Positions 1-10,332 of a DNA stretch of 64,000 bases are shown here, one piece after another (position 1 is the first letter of the stretch; each line of letters starts with the position of its first letter). Where the stretch lies: contig CM068839.1 in the NCBI GenBank assembly GCA_028554795.2, forward strand, positions 87,503,540 to 87,567,539, written 5' to 3'. Under the pieces are notes generated by a model, which saw only the letters and a list, made by a program, of their open reading frames with translations, did no database searches and had not been told where the DNA came from. Source of the stretch: Sinohyriopsis cumingii (Eukaryota > Mollusca > Bivalvia > Unionida > Unionidae). The translations under genes and the position numbers were made by a program.

Positions 1-639
1 GTTAAATATGTAAAACATTTGAGAAATACAATAAAACCCAAGAAATTTGTATTTGTTGGTATTCCACAGCGTGACAAATGGAACGTAATTCCCATTGTAA
101 TTTCGACAATTTAGAACAAATCTTCATAACCAACAAAAAGATTTCAAAGAAACTATATATGTAATCTTTACTGGTTCGATCTACAAGTAAATAGCTGCAT
201 GATTCAGTTAATGGTGTACATTTCAAAAGGGAAATGGGATGAAAAAGTCTCGAAGTAATTGTAACCAAAGTGTACTAAAAGATCACATAGCTCGCCTCTT
301 TGAAGTAATTATAAACAATGTAATAAACAAGTACGTATCTCAACTATTTGATGTCATTGAAACCAGAGTACTAAAGCCGAGTAAATATCTCAACTCGGTG
401 AAGTAACTGTATAACTGTAACAAGAGTAATAAATGAGTATATACTTCAACTCTCTGAAGTAATTGTAACCAAAGTACAATAAATGATTACATAGCTCATC
501 TCTTCAAGGTAATGGTAACTAGTCTAATAAACTATTACATATCTCAGCTCTTCCAAGCAATTGTAAACAAAATGTAATAAATAACAGCTTAGATCACCTC
601 TACGATGCATTTAATAGTCTTCAATTTACATAATAAAAA
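1..639. repeat. Intergenic block: alpha spacer (partial) + ~49-bp minisatellite
   Basis: The alpha spacer (marker gtaaaacatttgag) occupies 1-251 and is cut by the window start. The minisatellite at 252-629 has eight monomers starting at about 252, 302, 350, 400, 456, 505, 554 and 604, giving steps of 50, 48, 50, 56, 49, 49 and 50 bp. Monomers share a core near gaagtaattgtaacca followed by an (a)ctaataaa element and a tagctc/tctcaact tail. The 56-bp monomer contains a small internal duplication (aactgtat/aactgtaa). No gene is seen. Confidence 0.85.
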
Positions 640-1737
640 CTAATTATCATGCAGGTCAAAGGTCTTGGTGATTTCGATGAACATCATGTAGAGTGGTTGA
701 CCTTGCTCTGTGTTCTTCTCTTGGAGTTGTCGTATGGAAAAGATCATGTCTGTCGTCGACCTGCCTGCATTAAAGCCGCACTGGGATTCCAGGTGCACAC
801 GGTCCGCCAGCAACTGCAGCCTGTTGAGTATAATGCGGGCATACACTTTGCCAACGATGCTCAGAAGCGAGATCCCTCTGTAGTTATTACAGTCACTGAG
901 GTCGCCATTGTTTTTGTAAACGGTATCTCGCGCATATCTTGGGGGACCGCTCCTTTCCTTCCAGCAGAGACAAAGTAGCTCATGCAGCGGCTGAAGCAAT
1001 GTTGGTTTCCCACGTTCTATAGCTTTGGGCGGGATGCTGTCACTACCTGGTGCTTTGTCGTTTGGGTGGGAGTCGATTGCTTTGCTTTGCTCCTCTAAGG
1101 TGGGCACTTTGTCGAGCTCATCCATGGTGGGCAGTTTTTATGCTGCTAGGGGCCGCATCGGTGACTAGCATATCCTGGGAGTATAGCTCTGAGTAGTGTT
1201 CCACCCATCTGGCCATCTGTTGCTCACAGTCAGTGATCTCCTCTCCCCTCAGAGATTTCCGGGGAACGGCCCCTTTCACCGTAGGGCCTAGAGCCTTCTT
1301 GATACCACAGTACATACCTTGGATGTTTCCGGACTCGGCAGTGTGCTGGAGTCCTTCACATAGTTGTTACCAGTACTCGTTCGCGCACTGTCTAGCGATT
1401 GTGTTGGGTGTTGCTTCGAGCACTTCTGAGATCAGCAAGCGTCCGTCCATTAAGGCATTTTTTTGTAACGTTTGAAGGCTTTTCGTTTGTCTTCGATTAT
1501 TGGTTCCATCCTTGATAGATGTGCGTTGAACCAGTCCTGCCTGGGCCGTTCCTTTTTGCCAAACATGGCCATGGCTGTGCTGTAGATTGCACCCTTCATG
1601 GCGTTCCACATGGCTGTGGCATCGTGGTCTGGCAGGTCCTGGAGTGTCTGGTCCAGGGCTAGTATGACAATACAAGAGTATATCACAATTCTACTAGTGC
1701 AGCTCTGAGATTGTTTCAGAGACGTACGACCATTCAA
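640..1737 (-). pseudogene. LINE ORF2 fragment, type A (linker + RT N-terminal half)
   Basis: Read on the minus strand, this is the part of a LINE ORF2 between endonuclease and RT, followed by the front of the RT. The linker includes QDWFNAHLSRMEPIIEDKR and a WVEHYSELYS segment. The 161-residue RT piece (640-1125) has KAPGSD at 24-29, NYRGISLLS at 81-89, SQCGF at 114-118, GRSTTD at 121-126 and motif A FIEITKTFD at 149-157. Homology stops after FDL, so motif B, the FADD-like motif C, thumb and 3' UTR are absent, and so is the endonuclease. The catalytic Asp of motif A reads Glu here. Inactivating changes are a T7-run frameshift near 1457-1464, TAA after ANEYW (plus strand 1377-1379) and a frameshift in the T run near 1136. 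RT assignment comes from family motifs; the LINE clade was not determined. The 5' limit near 1660-1737 is uncertain. Confidence 0.88.
1703..1721. other. Short inverted repeat at the LINE/AT-rich junction
   Basis: CTCTGA and TCAGAG form a 6-bp perfect stem around a 7-base loop. It recurs at the same place in all A and C units. It is too short to call a terminator or RNA element; it marks the edge of the GC-richer LINE-derived part. Confidence 0.45.
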
Positions 1738-3043
1738 TCAAAATGCAATTAAACATTTTATAATTTGATTGGTATTGAATGTTCTAGTTCGAGGTTATCA
1801 AAAGCAAATTACATGAAAGAACTGCACAATTCTGCAGGTGCCACATTTTACTTATATAAACACATGTACCATGGAAAAGGAAAAAAATAGCCAAATAGAT
1901 TCATATATTACCAAAACATAATGCAAATAGACTTTTTTTTTAAATATAAATTATTACAAAAAGTGCACGTGTAAGATTTATAAATTCTTTGATTGATCTT
2001 TTTTATTCTGGCTGTGTCATACAGCAGTTGGATATTTAAAATCAGTTATAATCCTTATTACTGCAGCATATATACTTGTTAATTATTCTGACCAAGCATT
2101 ATGCTATGATAATTGCATTGCATAAATGGAAATATATTGTACTGCAAACCCACTTCCTCACATCCGACCCTGTTATCTGTTCAATGAATGTATTCTACAA
2201 GTATGCTCAGTGGCATGAATATGTGTTTTCTCTGAAATGTTTCAAACTTAATGCAAAATAATGGTGAAAGACAAACGTTAATTCATATAAAGCATCACAC
2301 ACATACACACGAATGCAACAAGTGTATACAGACAGGATGTCTTTCTTTGTCATACTATTTACACCGATAAATCAACAATAACTACTTAAAAGTGTTTTAT
2401 TCAATTTTTAAATTCGGAAAAATGTGAGAAATACAATTAAACTCAAGAAATATTTATTTGTTGGTATTCCGCAGCGTGACAAATGGAACGTAACGCTCAG
2501 TGTAATTTCGACAATTTAGAACAAATGTTCATAACCGACAAAAAGATTTCAAAGAAACTATATATGTAATCTTTACTGGTTCGATCTACAAGTAAATAGC
2601 TGCAGGATTCAGCTAATGGTGTACATTTCAAAAGGGAAATGGGATGAAATTGTCTCGAAGTAATTGTAACCAAAGTGTACTAAAAGATTACATAGCTCGC
2701 CTCTTTGAAGTAATTATAAACAATGTAATAAACGAGTATGTATCTCAACAATTTGATGTAATTGTAACCAGAGTACTAAAGCCGAGTAAATATCTCAACT
2801 CGTTGAAGCAACTGTATAACTGTAACAAGAGTAATAAATGAGTATATATCTCAACTCTCTGAAGTAATTGTAACCAAAGTACAATAAATGATTACATAGC
2901 TCATCTCTTAGAGGTAATTGTAACTAGTCTAATAAACTATTACATATCTCAGCTCTTCCAAGCAATTGTAAACAAAATGTAATAAATAACAGCTTAGATG
3001 ACCTCTTCGATGCATTTAATAGTCTTCAGTTTACAATATAAAA
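1738..3043. repeat. Intergenic block: AT-rich segment, beta spacer, minisatellite
   Basis: AT-rich non-coding sequence (about 1738-2245) contains a T9 run near 1932-1941 and the conserved block at 2110-2204. A CA-rich stretch (about 2290-2310) follows, then the beta spacer (marker ttcggaaaaatgtgag, from about 2411) and the minisatellite at 2657-3033. The 65-codon plus-strand ORF over the minisatellite is explained by the repeat and is not called. Confidence 0.82.
2110..2204. other. 95-bp block conserved between A and C units
   Basis: From gaattgcatt to tacaagtat the A and C types carry the same sequence, although flanking AT-rich sequence differs between them by roughly one base in eight. 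This first copy has one private change at its first base. The block is absent from B, which lost it in the ~1-kb deletion. Its role is unknown. A 61-66 codon ORF crosses it but lacks an ATG start. Confidence 0.6.
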
Positions 3044-3633
3044 TTAATTTTCATGCAGGTCAAAGGTCTTGGTGAGGTCGATGAACATCATGTAGAGTGG
3101 TTGACCTTGCTCTGTGTTCTTCTCTTGGAGTTGTCGTATGGAAAATATCCTGTCTGTCGTCGACCTGCCTGCATTAAAGCCGCACTGGGATTCCAGGTGC
3201 ACACTGTCCGCCAGCAACTGCAGCCTGTTGAATATAATGCGGGCATACACGTTGCCAACGATGCTCAGAAGCGAGATCAAGCGAGATCCCTCTGTAATTA
3301 TTACAGTCACTGAGGTCGCCATTGTTTTTGTAAACGGTATCTCGCGCATGTCCTGGGGATCCGCTCCTTCCTCCCAGCAGAGACAAAGTAGCTCATGCAG
3401 TGGCTGAAGCAATGTTTGTTTCCCACGTTCGATAGCTTCGGGCGGGATGATGTCACTACATGGTGCTTTGTCGTTTGGGAGGGAGTCGATTGCTTTGCTG
3501 AGCTCCTCTAAGGTGGGCACTTTGTCGAACTCATCCATGGTGGGCAGTTTTTATGCTGCTAGGGGCCGCATCGGTGACTGACATTTCTTGGGAGTATAGC
3601 TCTTGGTAGTGTTCCACCCATCTGGCCATCTGT
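3044..3633 (-). pseudogene. LINE RT fragment, type B (linker deleted, frame shifted and restored)
   Basis: A 164-residue minus-strand reading (3044-3538) holds the same RT front as type A: QCGF-GRSTTD and motif A FIDLTKTFD with the catalytic Asp kept. Two changes separate it from A. One T is missing near 3366-3370, and a 10-bp sequence aagcgagatc is tandemly duplicated (3269-3278 and 3279-3288). Together they shift and then restore the frame, so about 30 residues between them read differently (EEGADPQDMRE and onward). Linker homology stops at 3633, followed by a 3-bp filler (cat) and spacer DNA. This is the ~1.02-kb deletion shared by all B units. Private variant: the piece ends DLHEN, not DLHDN. 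Confidence 0.86.
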
Positions 3634-4436
3634 CATACTTAATGCAAAATAATGGTGAAAGACAAACGTTAATTCAAATAAAGCATCGCACACATACACA
3701 CGAATGCAACAAGTGTATACAGACATGATGTCTTCCGTCGTCATACTATATACACCGGCTAATCAACAATAACTACTTAAAAGTGTTTAATTCAATTTTT
3801 AAATTCACAAAAAATGTGAGAAATACAATAAAACTCAAGAAATCTTTATTTGTTGGTATTCCGCAGCGTAACAAATGGAACGTAACGCCCAGTGTAATTT
3901 CGACAATTTAGAACAAATCTTCATATGCGACAAAAAGATTTCAAAGAAACTATATATGTAATCTTTACTGGTTCGATCTACAAGTAAATAACTCCAGGAT
4001 TCAGTTTATGGTGTACATTTCAAAAGGGAAATGGGATGAAATTATCTCGAAGTAATTGTAAGCAAAGTGTACTAAAAGATTACATAGCTCGCCTCTTTGA
4101 AGTAATTATAAACAATGTAATAAACGAGTATGTATCTCAACTATTTGATGTAATTGAAACCAGAGTATTAAAGCCGAGTAAATATCTCAACTCGTTGAAG
4201 TAACTGTATAACTGTAAAAAGAGTAATAAATAAGTATATATCTCAATTCTCTGAAGTAATTGTAACCAAAATACAATAAATGATTACATAGCTCATCTCT
4301 TCAAGGTAATTGTATCTAGTCTAATAAACTATTACATATCTCAGCTCTTCCAAGCAATTGTTAACAAAATGTAATAAATAACAGCTTAGATGACCTCTTC
4401 GATGCATTTAATAGTCTTCAGTTTACATAATAAAAA
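3634..4436. repeat. Intergenic block: deletion junction, gamma spacer, minisatellite
   Basis: The block starts at the B deletion junction (cat filler 3634-3636, then acttaatg). The gamma spacer (markers ttcacaaaaaatgtgag and catatgcgac) leads into the minisatellite at 4049-4426. Gamma-specific minisatellite variants are gtattaaagcc, aaaaagagtaataaataag and ttgttaaca. Confidence 0.82.
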
Positions 4437-5509
4437 CTAATTATCATGCAGGTCAATGGTCTTGGTGAGTTCAATGAACATCATGTAGAGTGGTTGACCT
4501 TGCTCTGTGTTCTTCTCTTGGAGTTGTCGTATGGAAAAGATCATGTCTGTCGTGGACCTGCCTTCTTTAAAGCCGCACTGGGATTCCAGGTGCACACGGT
4601 CCACCAGCAACTGCAGCCTGTTGAGTATAATGCGGGAATACACTTTGCCAACGATGCTCCGAAGCGAGATCCCTCTGTAATTATTACAGTTACTGAGGTC
4701 GCCATTGTTTTTGTAAACGGTATCTCGCGCATATCTTGGAGGACCGCTCCTTTCCTCCCAGCAGAGATAAAGTAGCTCATGCAGCAGCTGAAGCAATGTT
4801 GGTTTCCCACGTTCGATAGCTTTGGGCGGGATGCTGTCACTACATGGTGCTTTGTCGTTTGGGACTGAGTCGATTGCTTTGTTGAGCTCCTCTAAGGTGG
4901 GCACTTTGTGGAGCTCCTCTATGGTGGGCAGTTTTTATGCTGTTAGGGCTGCATCGGTGACTGACATTTCTTGGGAGCATAGCTCTGAGTAGTGTTCCAC
5001 CCATCTGGCCATCTGTTGCTCGCAGTCAGTGATCTCCTCTCCCCTCAGAGATTTCTGGCGGACGATCCCTTTCACCATAGGGTCTAGAGCCTTCTTGAGA
5101 TCACAGTACATACCTTGGATGTTTCCGGATTCGGCACTGCGCTGGAGTCCTTCACATAGTTGTTACCAGTACTCGTTCGCGCACTGTCTAGCGATGTGTT
5201 GGGTGTTGCTTCGAGCGCTTCTGAGATCAGCAAGCATCCGTTCATTAGGGCATTTTTTGTAAGCTTTGAAGGCTTTTCATTTGTCTTCGATTATTGGTTC
5301 TATCCTTGATAGATGTGCGCTGAACTAGTGCCAAACGTGGCCATGGCTGTGCTGTAGATGACACCCTTCATGGCGCTCCACATGACTGTGGCATCGTGAT
5401 CTGGCAGGTCTTGGAGTGCCTGGTCCAGGGCTAGTATGAGAATACAAGAGTATATCACAATTATGCTCATGCAGCTCTGAGATTTTTTCAGAGACGTACG
5501 AAAATTCAA
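4437..5509 (-). pseudogene. LINE ORF2 fragment, type C
   Basis: Same LINE piece as type A with C-specific changes. Motif A reads FIELTKTID in every C unit, so the first catalytic Asp is replaced by Glu and the conserved Phe by Ile. The RT piece (155 residues, 4437-4904) also has SLRSIVGKVYSR. A 22-bp deletion near 5328 removes the segment coding the basic stretch before QDWF and shifts the frame. C keeps one linker stretch intact that A has frameshifted (LADLRSARSNTQHIARQ, about 5190-5240), which helps order the mutations. TAA after ANEYW is shared with A. Private variants here are LLYLCW and FKEGRS. Confidence 0.87.
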
Positions 5510-6836
5510 TCAAAATCCAATTAAACATTTTATAATTTCATTTGTATTAAATGTTCTAATTCGAGGTTATTAAAAGCTTATTACATGAATAAACTGCACA
5601 ATTTTGCAGGTGCCACATTTTACTTAAATAAAAACAGACACCATGAAAAAGGAAAAATCAGCCAGATATATTCATATATTACCAAAACATAATGCAAATA
5701 GACTTTTTTTTATATAAATTATTACAAAAAGTGCACATGTAAGATTTATAAATTCTTTGGTTGATCTTTTTTATTCTGGCTGTGTCATACAGGAAATGTT
5801 TTTTAAACTAAACAGGCATTGGATATTGAAAATCAATTATAATCCTTATTATTGCAGCATATATACTTGTCAATTATTCTGGCCAAGCATTATGCTATAA
5901 GAATTGCATTGCATAAATGGAAATATATTGTACTGCAAACCCACTTCCTCACATCCGACCCTGTTATCTGTTCAATGAATGTATTCTACAAGTATCCTCA
6001 ATGGCATGAATATCGGTTTTCTTTGAAATGTTTCAAACTTAATGCAAAATAACGGTGAAAGACAAACGTTAATTCAAATAAAGCATCACACACATACACA
6101 CGAATGCAACAAGTGTATACAGACATGATGTCTTCCTTCGTCATACTATATACACCGGCTGATCAACAATAACTACTTAAAAGTGTTTTATTCAATTGTT
6201 AAATATGTAAAACATTTGAGAAATACAATAAAACCCAAGAAATTTGTATTTGTTGGTATTCCACAGCGTGACAAATGGAACGTAATTCCCAGTGTAATTT
6301 CGACAATTTAGAACAAATCTTCATAACCAACAAAAAGATTTCAAAGAAACTATATATGTAATCTTTACTGGTTCGATCTACAAGTAAATAGCTGCAGGAT
6401 TCAGTTAAGGGTGTACATTTCAAAAGGGAAATGGGATGAAAATGTCTCGAAGTAATTGTAACCAAAGTGTACTAAAAGATCACATAGCTCGCCTCTTTGA
6501 AGTAATTATAAACAATGTAATAAACGAGTATGTATCTCAACTATTTGATGTAATTGAAACCAGAGTATTAAAGCCGAGTAAATATCTCAACTCGTTGAAG
6601 TAACTGTATAACTGTAAAAAGAGTAATAAATAAGTATATATCTCAATTCTCTGAAGTAATTGTAACCAAAATACAAGAAATGATTACATAGCTCATCTCT
6701 TCAAGGTAATTGTATCTAGTCTAATAAACTATTACATATCTCAGCTCTTCCAAGCAATTGTTAACAAAATGTAATAAATAACAGCTTAGATGACCTCTTC
6801 GATGCATTTAATAGTCTTCAGTTTACATAATAAAAA
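5510..6836. repeat. Intergenic block: alpha spacer switching to gamma-type minisatellite
   Basis: AT-rich segment with cagacacc near 5636, the conserved block at 5901-5995, then an alpha spacer from about 6198. The minisatellite at 6449-6826 starts alpha-like (gatcacatag, 6479-6488) and is gamma-like from about 6521 (aaacgagtatg, then gtattaaagcc). The switch therefore lies within about 35 bp. This is the entry to the extra C unit. Confidence 0.85.
5901..5995. other. 95-bp conserved block, first C-type copy
   Basis: It matches the A-type block base for base over its length, except for the first-base variant of the copy at 2110. Only isolated private changes occur in other copies, such as aatatattct in the C unit near 28350. 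Confidence 0.6.
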
Positions 6837-7909
6837 CTAATTATCATGCAGGTCAATGGTCTTGGTGAGTTCAATGAACATCATGTAGAGTGGTTGACCT
6901 TGCTCTGTGTTCTTCTCTTGGAGTTGTCGTATGGAAAAGATCATGTCTGTCGTCGACCTGCCTGCTTTAAAGCCGCACTGGGATTCCAGGTGCACACGGT
7001 CCACCAGCAACTGCAGCCTGTTGAGTATAATGCGGGAATACACTTTGCCAACGATGCTCCGAAGCGAGATCCCTCTGTAATTATTACAGTTACTGAGGTC
7101 GCCATTGTTTTTGTAAACGGTATCTCGCGCATATCTTGGAGGACCGCTCCTTTCCTCCCAGCAGAGACAAAGTAGCTCATGCAGCAGCTGAAGCAATGTT
7201 GGTTTCCCACGTTCGATAGCTTTGGGCGGGATGCTGTCACTACATGGTGCTTTGTCGTTTGGGACGGAGTCGATTGCTTTGTTGAGCTCCTCTAAGGTGG
7301 GCACTTTGTCGAGCTCCTCTATGGTGGGCAGTTTTTATGCTGTTAGGGCTGCATCGGTGACTGACATTTCTTGGGAGCATAGCTCTGAGTAGTGTTCCAC
7401 CCATCTGGCCATCTGTTGCTCGCAGTCAGTGATCTCCTCTCCCGTCAGAGATTTCTGGCGGACGATCCCTTTCACCATAGGGTCTAGAGCCTTCTTGATA
7501 TCACAGTACATACCTTGGATGTTTCCGGATTCGGCACTGCGCTGGAGTCCTTCACATAGTTGTTACCAGTACTCGTTCGCGCACTGTCTAGCGATGTGTT
7601 GGGTGTTGCTTCGAGCGCTTCTGAGATCAGCAAGCATCCGTTCATTAGGGCATTTTTTGTAAGCTTTGAAGGCTTTTCATTTGTCTTCGATTATTGGTTC
7701 TATCCTTGATAGATGTGCGCTGAACTAGTGCCAAACGTGGCCATGGCTGTGCTGTAGATGACACCCTTCATGGCGCTCCACATGACTGTGGCATCGTGAT
7801 CTGGCAGGTCTTGGAGTGCCTGGTCCAGGGCTAGTATGAGAATACAAGAGTATATCACAATTATGCTCATGCAGCTCTGAGATTTTTTCAGAGACGTACG
7901 AAAATTCAA
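6837..7909 (-). pseudogene. LINE ORF2 fragment, type C (extra copy)
   Basis: Type C traits as usual (FIELTKTID, 22-bp linker deletion). The variant cccgtcagag (about 7440) is shared with the C units at 13041 and 19234, placing it with the H1 copies. It differs from the neighbour at 4446 by FKAGRS and CLCW readings. Confidence 0.86.
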
Positions 7910-9234
7910 TCAAAATCCAATTAAACATTTTATAATTTCATTTGTATTAAATGTTCTAATTCGAGGTTATTAAAAGCTTATTACATGAATAAACTGCACA
8001 ATTTTGCAGGTGCCACATTTTACTTAAATAAAAACAGACACCATGAAAAAGGAAAAATCAGCCAGATATATTCATATATTACCAAAACATAATGCAAATA
8101 GACTTTTTTTTATATAAATTATTACAAAAAGTGCACATGTAAGATTTATAAATTCTTTGGTTGATCTTTTTTATTCTGGCTGTGTCATACAGGAAATGTT
8201 TTTTAAACTAAACAGGCATTGGATATTGAAAATCAATTATAATCCTTATTATTGCAGCATATATACTTGTCAATTATTCTGGCCAAGCATTATGCTATAA
8301 GAATTGCATTGCATAAATGGAAATATATTGTACTGCAAACCCACTTCCTCACATCCGACCCTGTTATCTGTTCAATGAATGTATTCTACAAGTATCCTCA
8401 ATGGCATGAATATCGGTTTTCTTTGAAATGTTTCAAACTTAATGCAAAATAACGGTGAAAGACAAACGTTAATTCAAATAAAGAATCACACACATACACA
8501 CGAATGCAACAAGTGTATACAGACAGGATGTCTTTCTTTGTCATACTATTTACACCGATAAATCAACAATAACTACTTAAAAGTGTTTTATTCAATTTTT
8601 AAATTCGGAAAAATGTGAGAAATACAATAAAACTCAAGAAATATTTATTTGTTGGTATTCCGCAGCGTGACAAATGGAACGTAACGCTCAGTGTAATTTC
8701 GACAATTTAGAACAAATGTTCATAACCGACAAAAAGATTTCAAAGAAACTATATATGTAATCTTTACTGGTTCGATCTACAAGTAAATAGCTGCAGGATT
8801 CAGCTAATGGTGTACATTTCAAAAGGGAAATGGGATGAAATTGTCTCGAAGTAATTGTAACCAAAGTGTACTAAAAGATTACATAGCTCGCCTCTTTGAA
8901 GTAATTATAAAAAATGTAAAAACCGAGTATGTATCTCAACAATTTGATGTAATTTTAACCAGAGTACTAAAGCCGAGTAAATATCTCAACTCGTTAAAGC
9001 AACTGTATAACTGTAACAAGAGTAATAAATGAGTATATATCTCAACTCTCTGAAGTAATTGTAACCAAAGTACAATAAATGATTACATAGCTCATCTCTT
9101 CAAGGTAATGGTAACTAGTCTAATAAACTATTACATATCTCAGCTCTTCCAAGCAATTGTAAACAAAATGTAATAAATAACAGCTTAGATGACCTCTTCG
9201 ATGCATTTAATAGTCTTCAGTTTACATAATAAAA
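7910..9234. repeat. Intergenic block: AT-rich segment, beta-prime spacer, minisatellite
   Basis: After the AT-rich part (cagacacc near 8036), the leader reads aaagaatcacacac and continues into a beta-like spacer. The minisatellite (8848-9224) carries the beta-prime signature aaaaaatgtaaaaaccgag and aattttaacc. This is the H1 version of the sequence ahead of an A unit. Confidence 0.82.
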
Positions 9235-10332
9235 CTAATTATCATGCAGGTCAAAGGTCTTGGTGAGGTCGATGAACATCATGTAGAGTGGTTGACCTTG
9301 CTCTGTGTTCTTCTCTTGGAGTTGTCGTATGGAAAAGATCCTGTCTGTCGTCGACCTGCCTGCATTAAAGCCGCACTGGGATTCCTGGTGCACAATGTCC
9401 GCCAGCAACTGCAGCCTGTTGAATATAATGCGGGCATACACTTTGCCAACGATGCTCAGAAGCGAGATCCCTCTGTAGTTATTACAGTCACTGAGGTCGC
9501 CATTGTTTTTGTAAACGGTATCTCGCGCATATCTTGGGGGACCGCTCCTTTCCTTCCAGCAGAGACAAAGTAGCTCATGCAGCGGCTGAAGCAATGTTGG
9601 TTTCCCACGTTCTATAGCTTTGGGCGGGATGCTGTCACTACCTGGTGCTTTGTCGTTTGGGTGGGAGTCGATTGCTTTGCTTTGCTCCTCTAAGGTGGGC
9701 ACTTTGTCGAGCTCATCCATGGTGGGCAGTTTTTATGCTGCTAGGGGCCGCATCGGTGACTAGCATATCCTGGGAGTATAGCTCTGAGTAGTGTTCCACC
9801 CATCTGGCCATCTGTTGCTCACAGTCAGTGATCTCCTCTCCCCTCAGAGATTTCCGGGGAACGGCCCCTTTCACCGTAGGGCCTAGAGCCTTCTTGATAC
9901 CACAGTACATACCTTGGATGTTTCCGGACTCGGCAGTGTGCTGGAGTCCTTCACATAGTTGTTACCAGTACTCGTTCGCGCACTGTCTAGCGATTGTGTT
10001 GGGTGTTGCTTCGAGCACTTCTGAGATCAGCAAGCGTCCGTCCATTAAGGCATTTTTTTGTAACGTTTGAAGGCTTTTCGTTTGTCTTCGATTATTGGTT
10101 CCATCCTTGATAGATGTGCGTTGAACCAGTCCTGCCTGGGCCGTTCCTTTTTGCCAAACATGGCCATGGCTGTGCTGTAGATTGCACCCTTCATGGCGTT
10201 CCACATGGCTGTGGCATCGTGGTCTGGCAGGTCCTGGAGTGTCTGGTCCAGGGCTAGTATGACAATACAAGAGTATATCACAATTCTACTAGTGCAGCTC
10301 TGAGATTGTTTCAGAGACGTACGACCATTCAA
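9235..10332 (-). pseudogene. LINE ORF2 fragment, type A
   Basis: The 161-residue RT piece has FIDLTKTFD (catalytic Asp kept) and IIFNRL. Private change: VHQES where other copies read VHLES (ctgg at about 9386). The linker has the usual T7 frameshift, TAA and T5 frameshift. Confidence 0.87.

Larger units (their letters stand above)
649..9243. repeat. HOR copy 1, irregular: A-B-C-C
   Basis: Units start at 649 (A), 3053 (B), 4446 (C) and 6846 (second C). The length of 8595 bp equals one regular HOR plus one 2.4-kb unit. The second C sits behind an alpha spacer, which elsewhere precedes A, so it looks like the product of out-of-register recombination. Confidence 0.9.

Noticed and set aside
160-200. 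Possible tRNA/SINE promoter (ggttcgatct resembles a B box)
   Set aside because: No A box at the proper distance, no cloverleaf, no CCA or acceptor pairing that I could find.
649-978. 109-codon plus-strand ORF recurring at the LINE edge of every A and C unit
   Set aside because: It is the antisense of the RT fragment; its regularity follows from the repeat. No domain or independent support.
1700-1740. Helitron-type 3' end (hairpin near the LINE edge)
   Set aside because: The hairpin is present, but no CTRR end follows at the expected distance and no TC start was recognised.
2644-2841. 65-codon plus-strand ORF over the minisatellite
   Set aside because: It arises from the 48-50 bp repeat; missing or disrupted in several units. 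Composition looks like translated AT-rich repeat.
5852-6052. 61-66 codon plus-strand ORF over the conserved 95-bp block
   Set aside because: No ATG start; A and C copies differ by both silent and replacement changes in a short stretch. The conservation is reported as a DNA feature instead.
6199-6465. 88-codon minus-strand ORF in the alpha spacer
   Set aside because: Only alpha copies are open; beta and gamma homologues are not. No recognisable domain.
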